A stretch of 16,610 nucleotides of DNA, taken from positions 1 to 16,610 of the forward strand of contig DASXZE010000024.1 of NCBI GenBank assembly GCA_036502105.1, given 5' to 3'. Under the pieces are notes generated by a model. It saw only the letters and a program-made list of their open reading frames with translations, did no database searches and was not told where the DNA came from. The DNA is from Angelobacter sp036502105. GTDB taxonomy: Bacteria; Acidobacteriota; Terriglobia; Terriglobales; Acidobacteriaceae. Positions within the stretch are counted from its first letter, which is position 1, and each line of letters opens with the position of its first letter. Of the stretch, positions 1 through 6,066 are shown piece after piece. The position numbers were made by a program, and so were the translations under genes.

Positions 1-339
1 CTTGATGTCTAAATAGAGACCAGTATGGCCTATGCTGAGCTGTCCATATCTCTCGATTTCTTTGGGCCACTGCAAAAAAGGCTTAATTATACTGATAATA
101 GTTGCAATTCCCGCAATTACTAGCCACGCGTATTTACCAGAACCTTCGTGGAATATCCCCCATGCTCCAATCGAAGAGGAGGTTCCCAGAGCTTGAGCAA
201 TTTCAACACACTTGTTTCGGCGTTGAAAAGATTCCAACCTATCAGAGTAATAATATTGATTGAGCAATGCGGTACGATAGAGATTATAGATTTGATTAAG
301 TAAAGCTTTTGTATTCGGAGCTAGATTTGGACTGGCCAT
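1..339 (-). CDS. Partial small membrane protein, SLATT-like (5' part only)
   Basis: An open frame of 113 codons begins at an ATG at 339 and runs off the left edge without a stop. An in-frame TAA lies 12 nt upstream of the ATG, so this is the first possible ATG. The product begins MASPNLAPNTKALL. It has a polar helical N-terminus rich in Tyr, Asn and Gln (about residues 10-45), a weakly hydrophobic segment (about 47-63) and a clear membrane helix (about 70-88, AWLVIAGIATIISIIKPFL). A charged W-P-K-E-I-E-R-Y-G stretch follows. A long N-terminal helix, two closely spaced membrane segments and a cytoplasmic helical tail is the layout of SLATT-type pore-forming effectors in prokaryotic immunity. 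That assignment is inference from layout only; an uncharacterised two-helix membrane protein is equally possible. No good Shine-Dalgarno is visible. Codons are AT-rich, unlike everything to the right, which suggests transfer. Confidence 0.75.
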   Translation of the reverse strand, partial: MASPNLAPNTKALLNQIYNLYRTALLNQYYYSDRLESFQRRNKCVEIAQALGTSSSIGAWGIFHEGSGKYAWLVIAGIATIISIIKPFLQWPKEIERYGQLSIGHTGLYLDIK

Positions 340-500
340 GTTAGCGCTAGCATATTAAAGAGACCTTCTTTAGACAATTAAAAAAGGAAGACGCTGTCCC
401 TATTTTCGTTGATTATTAATATTTTCTTATTTGTGGGTTTTTGGATGAGCTCTTAAGATTGCAGTTTAGCTGCTTGTGAAGATCTTCAAGTTACAAAGAG
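340..500. other. AT-rich intergenic spacer
   Basis: This spacer separates the left-edge gene from the end of the VOC gene. It is visibly AT-rich. It contains a short block at 387-408 that reads, on the minus strand, as gaaaatagggacagcgtc; this resembles motifs I have seen beside REP-associated transposase genes. A GAAGATCTTC palindrome at 478-487 is partly repeated as aaagatctt at 504-512, across the VOC stop. No convincing promoter pair or T-tracted terminator was found. Confidence 0.4.
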
Positions 501-1043
501 CTAAAGATCTTTCGTAGTCGGCAACTCAACCGGCTGCGAGGCTTCAGGCTCACCCAGCAAGCCTCTCAAATCCAATCGCCGCGTGAACATAGCCAGCTTT
601 CCGTCTCCAGTAAACGGCCACTGCTCTTTAGGTCGGTCCCAATAGAGTTCAACTCCGTTGCCATCCGGATCGCGCAGATACAGAGCCTCGCTCACGCCGT
701 GGTCGGCTGCGCCATCGAGCGAAATGCCGGCAGCCATCACTCGCCGCAGCGCATCCGCCAACGAAGCGCGCGTAGGATAAAGAATCGCGTGGTGATAAAG
801 CCCAGTGGTGCCAAATGCAGGCGCGTGTCCGTCCTGGCTCTCCCATGTATTCAGACCAAAGTGGTGGTGATAGCCGCCAGCCGAAAGAAACGCCGCCTGG
901 TCGCCCATGCGCTGCATGAGTTCAAAGCCCAGCACGTCTCGATAAAATCCAAGCGCGCGCTCCAGGTTGGCAACCTTCAAGTGCACATGCCCGATGCGCA
1001 CTCCAGGATCAATAGGGCTGGAATTTTTCTTCTCCGATGCCAT
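501..1043 (-). CDS. VOC-family dioxygenase/glyoxalase-like protein (CatE type)
   Basis: This 180-aa protein belongs to the vicinal oxygen chelate superfamily. The N-terminal module opens with IGHVHLKVANLERALGFY, the typical start of extradiol dioxygenase and glyoxalase modules. The expected metal ligands are present: His19, His84 or His85 in GLYHHAI, and Glu132 in GNGVELYWD. The block YHHHFGLNTW (58-67) and the ending RDPDGNGVELYWDRP are typical of CatE-like (catechol 2,3-dioxygenase-like) proteins. The substrate cannot be read from sequence. The ATG lies 3 nt beyond the mnmG stop (TAG CTC ATG), so the gene is almost certainly co-transcribed and translationally coupled with mnmG. The functional link to tRNA modification is unclear and may be only positional. 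The C-terminal tail after about residue 155 is not part of the VOC fold. Confidence 0.92.
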   Translation of the reverse strand: MASEKKNSSPIDPGVRIGHVHLKVANLERALGFYRDVLGFELMQRMGDQAAFLSAGGYHHHFGLNTWESQDGHAPAFGTTGLYHHAILYPTRASLADALRRVMAAGISLDGAADHGVSEALYLRDPDGNGVELYWDRPKEQWPFTGDGKLAMFTRRLDLRGLLGEPEASQPVELPTTKDL

Positions 1044-1046
1044 GAG

Positions 1047-3371
1047 CTATCCCAGACTCTGGGCCTGCGCAAAGCGCTTACCTTGAATCTCAATATAAAC
1101 ATGGATCAACGAAACCGCCGCCGGCGTAACGCCCGGAATGCGCGACGCATGGCCCAGCGTCCGCGGACGCACGCGCTGAAGCTTCTCATTCATCTCGCGC
1201 GAGAGCCCGCTGACCTTGCCGTAATCAAACCAGTCAGGAATCACGCGCTGCTCAGCCTTCTTGAGCCGGTCAATTGACTTGCGCTGCTGGTCAAGATAGC
1301 CAGCGTATTTGATCTCCGTTTCCACGGTCTTCATCTCATTGCGTGCAGCAGAAGAAAGTTTGCCTTCATCCATATGATTGCGTGCGGCAAGTGAGAGCCT
1401 AGCTTCATCCACGTCATTGCGCGCAGCAAGAGAGAGTTTGGCTTCATCCACGCTCAGGTCCGTATCAGGGCACGACTTCAGTCGTGCCGTCACATCTCCT
1501 AAAGACGCGGGCTTTAGCCCCTGCGCGTTTCCATCGCCCGAGATTTGTTCAATCTCCGTGTCTCCGTGCCTCCGCGGTAGGTTTTGCATATCTACCCCCG
1601 CAAAAAACTCCGGATACCCCTCTCGCACCACCGCCGCAAAATCTTCAATGACAATCTCCGGACGCTTCAGCAACTGCGCCATCGTCGATCCAATTGCGCT
1701 GGGCAAATTGCTTCCAGCCATCGGCAAAGCTGCCGCCGAATCTGAACCCTCATCATCTGAAACTTCAGCATTCACTTTCTTCTGCGCCGCCAGCCGCCCC
1801 TGCTGCGCCCGTTCAATTTTTTCCAGCAACTCGCCGGACACCCGTGTCTTCTCCAGAAACGCAGCCAGCTTCTGCGCGCGCGCCTGCTTGGCTTCAAAAT
1901 CAGCCCATGCCTCGTCGCCAATCAGGCCGATGCGCCGCCCATGCGGCGTAAGCCTGCGGTCTGCGTTATCGATCCGGAGATGCAAACGAAACTCCGCGCG
2001 AGAAGTAAACATCCGATACGGTTCGTTCGTCCCTTTGCTGATGAGATCATCTATCAGAATCGCCGTGTACGCTTCAGTGCGATCCAGAATCAGCGGCGGC
2101 TCGCCTTTGATTTTGAGTGCGGCGTTGATGCCCGCCATCAGCCCCTGGCATGCAGCTTCTTCATAACCGGAAGTCCCGTTGATCTGTCCGGCAAGAAAAA
2201 GCTGGCCAATCTTTTTCGTCTCCAGCGTGCGCTCCAGCTCCGTGGGATCAATGGAGTCATACTCAATCGCATAGCCCGGCCGCAGCATCTCCGCCTTCTC
2301 CAGCCCGGGAATCGATTTGATCACCGCCAGTTGCACATCAATCGGCATGGAAGTACTCATGCCATTCACATAAATCTCATGTGTATTCAGGCCTTCAGGT
2401 TCAAGAAAGAGTTGGTGCGTGGTCTTATCCGGAAACTTTACGACCTTGTCTTCAATGCTGGGACAATACCGCGGACCAATACTCTTGATCTGCCCGGAAT
2501 ACATGGGCGAACGGTGCACGTTCTCGCTGATAATGCGATGCGTCTCCGCCGTGGTAAAAGCCAGATAGCACGGCACCTGTTTCTGCGTGATCTTTTTTGT
2601 GCGAAAGCTGAAGGGCGTGGGATCGGCATCGCCCGGCTGAACTTGAAACCGCGACCAGTCAATGCTGCGGCCATCCAGCCGCGGCGGCGTGCCGGTTTTC
2701 AAACGGCATCCCCGCAAGCCCAGCAATTTGAGCGATTCACCCAAAAGTTGTGAAGGCGGCTCACCGCTGCGCCCTGCAGGATATGTCTGCTCACCGCAAT
2801 GAATCAGTCCATTCAAAAAAGTTCCGGTCGTGACGATAACAGCCTCCGCGCCCACGGTGCGTCCATCACGCAGCTTGATGCCCTTAGCAATTTTGCGTAC
2901 AGGCGTTGATTCTGTGTCACCATCACCGGAAGAAAAGTTCTTCTCCGCGTCTCCGCGCCTCCGCGGTGAATCCTCTTCTTCCAAAATCAATTCCGCAACT
3001 TCAGCCTGTTTGATAAACAGATTCGGCTGGCTCTCCAGCACCTCGCGCATCTTCACGCGATACTGCTGCTTGTCGCACTGCGCGCGCGGTGACCACACGG
3101 CCGGTCCGCGAGAAGTATTCAGCAGACGAAACTGGATGCCCACTGCGTCAGTCACTTCGCCCATGATTCCGCCCAGCGCGTCAACCTCACGCACCAGATG
3201 CCCTTTGGCAATCCCACCCACCGCAGGATTGCATGACATCTGCGCAATCAAATCCACGTTGAGAGTAAAGAGAGCGGTCTTCAGCCCCATGCGCGCGGAA
3301 GCCATGGCAGCTTCGCAGCCAGCATGTCCTGCGCCTACTACCACCACATCGTATTGTTCAGTAAACAGCAT
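1047..3371 (-). CDS. mnmG: tRNA uridine-5-carboxymethylaminomethyl modification enzyme MnmG, with two repeat-derived inserts
   Basis: MnmG (GidA), with MnmE, builds the cmnm5 group on wobble U34 of certain tRNAs using FAD, NADH and methylene-tetrahydrofolate. The FAD dinucleotide motif VVGAGHAGCEAA lies at residues 11-22. Other landmarks are QMSCNPAVGG with Cys47, QVPCY with Cys268 (the pair corresponding to the functional cysteines of E. coli MnmG), GPRYCPSIEDK, FLEPEGL, AGQINGTSGYEEAA and the C-terminal tRNA/MnmE-binding part ending SRIPGVTPAAVSLI. The length is 774 aa, against about 629 in E. coli. The excess is mainly an insert at about 133-159 (SPRRRGDAEKNFSSGDGD) and one at about 594-681 (LPRRHGDTE... 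plus three 13-residue repeats). Both lie where the family has loops, and all conserved motifs are intact, so the enzyme is probably functional. The start is ATG at 3371, with weak GATAGAG upstream. It heads a pair with the VOC gene. Confidence 0.97.
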   Translation of the reverse strand: MLFTEQYDVVVVGAGHAGCEAAMASARMGLKTALFTLNVDLIAQMSCNPAVGGIAKGHLVREVDALGGIMGEVTDAVGIQFRLLNTSRGPAVWSPRAQCDKQQYRVKMREVLESQPNLFIKQAEVAELILEEEDSPRRRGDAEKNFSSGDGDTESTPVRKIAKGIKLRDGRTVGAEAVIVTTGTFLNGLIHCGEQTYPAGRSGEPPSQLLGESLKLLGLRGCRLKTGTPPRLDGRSIDWSRFQVQPGDADPTPFSFRTKKITQKQVPCYLAFTTAETHRIISENVHRSPMYSGQIKSIGPRYCPSIEDKVVKFPDKTTHQLFLEPEGLNTHEIYVNGMSTSMPIDVQLAVIKSIPGLEKAEMLRPGYAIEYDSIDPTELERTLETKKIGQLFLAGQINGTSGYEEAACQGLMAGINAALKIKGEPPLILDRTEAYTAILIDDLISKGTNEPYRMFTSRAEFRLHLRIDNADRRLTPHGRRIGLIGDEAWADFEAKQARAQKLAAFLEKTRVSGELLEKIERAQQGRLAAQKKVNAEVSDDEGSDSAAALPMAGSNLPSAIGSTMAQLLKRPEIVIEDFAAVVREGYPEFFAGVDMQNLPRRHGDTEIEQISGDGNAQGLKPASLGDVTARLKSCPDTDLSVDEAKLSLAARNDVDEARLSLAARNHMDEGKLSSAARNEMKTVETEIKYAGYLDQQRKSIDRLKKAEQRVIPDWFDYGKVSGLSREMNEKLQRVRPRTLGHASRIPGVTPAAVSLIHVYIEIQGKRFAQAQSLG
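1335..1451 (-). repeat. Three tandem 39-nt repeats inside mnmG
   Basis: Three consecutive 39-nt units lie at 1335-1373, 1374-1412 and 1413-1451. On the plus strand each contains attgcg[tc]gc[ag]gcaa/gaag and ends cttcatcca[tc]. On the minus strand they encode three 13-residue units, VDEAKLSLAARND, VDEARLSLAARNH and MDEGKLSSAARNE (MnmG residues 641-679). The units have diverged moderately while the frame is preserved. There are no spacers, so this is not a CRISPR array. Confidence 0.95.
1469..1520. repeat. Dispersed hairpin-type repeat inside mnmG
   Basis: A near-perfect hairpin has arms ggcacgact (1469-1477) and agtcgtgcc (1480-1488) with a 2-nt loop. It is followed by a second small stem, gggct (1509-1513) with agccc (1516-1520), inside taaag...cttta. 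I recall the pair 'cacgacttcagtcgtgcc ... gacgcgggctttagccc' as a repetitive element in acidobacterial genomes; this needs a search. Here it is read through in frame as GDVTARLKSCPDTDL (MnmG about 625-639). Confidence 0.75.
1554..1578. repeat. Copy B of a 25-nt repeat core shared with 2943-2967
   Basis: The segment begins ctccgtgtctccgtgcc and ends tccgcggt. It matches 2943-2967 at 23 of 25 positions, in the same orientation and in the same mnmG reading frame, where it encodes part of PRRHGDTE. Weaker similarity extends leftward to 1531, where the protein again shares SGDG. Confidence 0.85.
2943..2967. repeat. Copy A of a 25-nt repeat core shared with 1554-1578
   Basis: The segment begins ctccgcgtctccgcgcc and ends tccgcggt. 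It differs from the copy at 1554-1578 only at two C/T positions. It encodes part of PRRRGDAE in the first MnmG insert (residues about 135-143). With flanks, the compared 48-nt blocks 2920-2967 and 1531-1578 align without gaps. Confidence 0.85.
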
Positions 3372-3498
3372 TGCTCTATCACTATTTTACAGGGTGAGCG
3401 CGTTTGCTGCTTTAGGGTCATCAAAGCCGCCCAATAGCACGGGGAGAGTCAGATATTTGGAGCGATAGTCACCGCTTATCGCCGAATGGCCACTCGAC

Positions 3499-4647
3499 CT
3501 AACTCCGCCCTAGCTGAAATTGCTCGAACCTGTGCAGCGCTGCTTCCACCAGCTGCTTGTGCGCGCGGGACGCCCGGCCAATCCAGTTCCAGCTCTGCAC
3601 CAGAAGTTTTTGCTGTACCCGGTCGGTTTTGAGGTCAAGTGCGGCAACCACCCGGTCTCCAATCAACACCGGACAAACAAAATAGCCAAATATCCGTTTG
3701 TGCTTGGGAACGTAAGCCTCAAAGCGATACTCGTAATCAAAGAAGAGCCGGAAGCGCTTGCGCTGGATAATCAGCGGGTCAAAGGGGTTCAGGATATGAA
3801 CCTGCTCCTGCGCCGGATCTGGAATCGCGTCGAGTGTATCCGTCCGAACCCAGTGCAGCAATTCGCCCGCTCCCAGTTGCACAGGTATCAGCTCCTTGCG
3901 CCGTACGCGCGACTCCACCAGCCGCCTCATCGCTGGTTTGCGCGGAGGGTCCAGATGACAGATCGATTCCACACTCACAATTCCCTGCGCTTGCAGGGCA
4001 CGATCCAGCAGATAATTCAAAGTTTCCCGTTCAGTAGCGGCATGTGGCAGACGCTCCCACCCGAAATGGCGGGTCATAAGCTCATAGGTCTTCAGCATTC
4101 CCACCCGCTGGCTGATCGTGACCAAACCCTTATAGAAGGCCAGCTCCAGAACGCGCTTGGAAGGCTTGCGGCTGGCCCACGCGTGGTCTTTTTCTACCGG
4201 CTCGTCCGATATGTCGCGGATGGTAAGTGCGCCATCCTTGCGAATACGCGACACTATTTTGCGCAGGTCGCCATCCGCAACCGTGCCGAACCAGCCATTG
4301 CGGCGCTGCCAATCCTGGCCAGCCTGGCGCATATCGCGCACATAAAATCGCAGGCTCTCCGTTGGCACGTACGAGAGCGCGTGCGTCCAATACTCAAAAA
4401 TGGTCTTGTCGATGCTCTGTGCCTGATACAGATGCTCGCGCCGATACCCCGGAATACGCGTATAGAGAATGTGGTGATGGCTGCGCTCGATGACGAAAAT
4501 GGTGTCAATCTGCAAGTAGCCCAGGTGCGCCACCGCTGCCGGCGTGGCTTGCGAGCCAGAGCCAAAGGGTTCGGCAGTGTCCAGACGCTGGGCATGCAGC
4601 CAGATTCGTCGGCCCTGCGCGGAGGTGAGTTGGATGGACGGGTTCAA
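3499..4647 (-). CDS. YcaQ/AlkX-type winged-helix DNA glycosylase (HTH_42 family)
   Basis: The protein matches the YcaQ family along its whole length. These DNA glycosylases act on alkylated bases and interstrand crosslinks. From the TTG start at 4647 (382 aa), the domain opens IQLTSAQGRRIWLHAQRL. The catalytic QxD motif is in LGYLQIDTIFVIERSHHHIL (Gln46, Asp48), followed by FEYWTHALSYVP. The late motifs are LNPFDPLIIQRKR, FDYEYRFEAYVPKHKRIFGYFVCPVL and ALDLKTDR. The frame stays open upstream to a TTG at 4827, which would add 60 residues, but there is no ATG anywhere in that stretch and it has no counterpart in E. coli YcaQ. The TTG at 4647, preceded by a weak AGAGA, puts the start near the family N-terminus; the exact start is uncertain. 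It is followed by 127 nt before mnmG and is probably a separate transcription unit. Confidence 0.9.
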   Translation of the reverse strand: MNPSIQLTSAQGRRIWLHAQRLDTAEPFGSGSQATPAAVAHLGYLQIDTIFVIERSHHHILYTRIPGYRREHLYQAQSIDKTIFEYWTHALSYVPTESLRFYVRDMRQAGQDWQRRNGWFGTVADGDLRKIVSRIRKDGALTIRDISDEPVEKDHAWASRKPSKRVLELAFYKGLVTISQRVGMLKTYELMTRHFGWERLPHAATERETLNYLLDRALQAQGIVSVESICHLDPPRKPAMRRLVESRVRRKELIPVQLGAGELLHWVRTDTLDAIPDPAQEQVHILNPFDPLIIQRKRFRLFFDYEYRFEAYVPKHKRIFGYFVCPVLIGDRVVAALDLKTDRVQQKLLVQSWNWIGRASRAHKQLVEAALHRFEQFQLGRS

Positions 4648-4978
4648 TGAGGGTCTCTGGTAGCCAAAAGAAATTCTTTCATAAACTTTCGCTCTTGTGA
4701 GCGCCGAAAAACGCAGCGCAATGGTTATCGCTGCTGGCAGTCTCAAAAATCTATGGGGTTCTTCAGCCTCTCCGGCATTCCCAGCAAAGGGCACCAACTC
4801 GCCGACATTAAACTTGTTAATTACCAAAGATACCTTTCCGTGTTACCTGGGTCACCTTACTATTGTCCTAACGGTCAGTTACCTTATTGAACAGAAGACA
4901 CCCTCATTTGCGCCCTCAATGAATTTCGAATGATTCGGCACAGCCTGGCCGCTGGCGCCTGGAAACAAGGGATTTGCT
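4648..4978. other. Divergent intergenic region between ycaQ-like gene and first PilZ gene
   Basis: This region of about 330 nt holds the upstream signals of two divergent genes. Its left half is an open extension of the ycaQ-like frame (to 4827), which I consider non-coding. The right half is more AT-rich. It contains TACTAT at 4858-4863, a possible -10 for the plus strand, but no clear -35 accompanies it. A good Shine-Dalgarno, AAGGGA at 4967-4972, lies 6 nt before the PilZ ATG. No terminator or RNA gene was seen. Confidence 0.45.
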
Positions 4979-5956
4979 ATGTCAAAACGGGGTACGCTTC
5001 GCAGGAAAGTGGTCCTGCCCGTAACAGTCATTCTGCGCAACGGCGAAGAGAAACAACTCGCGCATACTCTTGATATCACAGAGACTTCCGCCCGTCTGGG
5101 AGGGCTGAGCTCGCTGCTGGAGCCCGGCGAAATCATTGAAGTCCAGCGCGGCGGTGTGCGCGCCAAATTTGAAGTCCACTGGATGGGCGAACCCACCAGC
5201 ACCCTTTCCGGACAGGCCGGCATCCGCGGCGTAGACCCAAACAAATCTATATGGGGTATTCAGCTTCCTGCGGACGAGCCCGATACGGCCACTTCCGCTC
5301 GTGCGTTGAGTGGGACGGGATTGTCGCGTGGACTGTCGATTGCCACCGCAAATTCTGAGCCGCATCCGCGCTATGAATGCAACGGCGGCGCAACCCTGCT
5401 GGCTCCGGGATCGACCTACCCAGTGCGCGTACAGCTCAAGAATATTCATGTTGGTGGATTTTACGTGGAAAGCACCACGACCTTGCCAGTGAAAACAATC
5501 GTCACCATTGACGCAAAGCTGGACGGCATTCAAGTAGAAACTTTAGGGGTGGTAAACAGCATTACTCCACGCATAGGCATGGAAATTGCCTTCCATAAGA
5601 TTTCCGCGGAGAGCCAGCGCAAGGTTCTGCAGGCCCTGCAAAAGCTAAAACAACAATTATGGGACGCACAACAGGTTCCCGCTCTTGCCGTAGTGCGCGG
5701 TCCAGTGCCCGTGCCTCAGGCGGAGAATACCCCTGAGACCACTGCTCAACCGCCCAAGTCAGACGCTTGCCGAATTCTGGTGCACATTTGCCAGACTCTG
5801 GCTGCCGACTTTGAGGTCTGGAAGTCTGCACGCTCCGTGAGCGAGATTGCCGAGCTGCGCAAAGCTGTAACGGAGCTGCACAAAAAACTTTCAACCGTCA
5901 CGCAACTGGAAGAAATGGAGTTTCTGGCGGTAAACCTGCCAGCCGGCAGGGCCTGA
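4979..5956 (+). CDS. PilZ-domain protein, tandem PilZ, paralogue 1
   Basis: This 325-aa soluble protein has two PilZ-like domains. Domain 1 (about 7-97) has LRRKVVLPVTV, the segment LDITETSARLGGL in place of the D/NxSxxG loop, and WMGEP. Domain 2 (about 129-226) has HPRYECNGG (RxxxR-like, but residue 135 is Asn) and KNIHVGGFYVES. A linker rich in Pro and Gln follows. The protein ends in a helical domain (about 264-318) with TLAADFEVWKSARS that is shared with the paralogue at 9548. PilZ domains usually bind cyclic di-GMP, but with the second Arg missing in domain 2 and no RxxxR in domain 1, binding is doubtful; the protein may instead be a structural or protein-binding partner. It converges tail to tail with the kinase gene. 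The ATG has a good Shine-Dalgarno (AAGGGA). Confidence 0.88.
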   Translation: MSKRGTLRRKVVLPVTVILRNGEEKQLAHTLDITETSARLGGLSSLLEPGEIIEVQRGGVRAKFEVHWMGEPTSTLSGQAGIRGVDPNKSIWGIQLPADEPDTATSARALSGTGLSRGLSIATANSEPHPRYECNGGATLLAPGSTYPVRVQLKNIHVGGFYVESTTTLPVKTIVTIDAKLDGIQVETLGVVNSITPRIGMEIAFHKISAESQRKVLQALQKLKQQLWDAQQVPALAVVRGPVPVPQAENTPETTAQPPKSDACRILVHICQTLAADFEVWKSARSVSEIAELRKAVTELHKKLSTVTQLEEMEFLAVNLPAGRA

Positions 5957-6066
5957 TTTTCTGGGGAACAAATTTCTACGGCCTGGTTGGTGAAGCGTAA
6001 TTTGTGAATCTGATTTTAGACCCTAACCCATGGGGCACATCCCTTGGGTCACAACTTAAAGGCGCG

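Noticed and set aside
1335..1451. Possible CRISPR array
   Set aside because: The 39-nt units are directly adjacent without unique spacers and lie in a coding frame; there are no cas genes.
1941..2753. Long plus-strand open frame opposite mnmG (270 codons)
   Set aside because: It lies antisense to strongly conserved MnmG motifs and has no family features of its own.
3520..4650. 376-codon plus-strand open frame opposite the ycaQ-like gene
   Set aside because: The minus-strand frame carries the QxD and other YcaQ motifs; the plus frame is its mirror image and lacks a convincing ribosome binding site.
6019..6050. Inverted repeat gaccc...gggtc between PilZ paralogue 1 and the kinase as a bidirectional terminator
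   Set aside because: The stem is only 5 bp around a 22-nt interior and neither strand has a T-tract after it.
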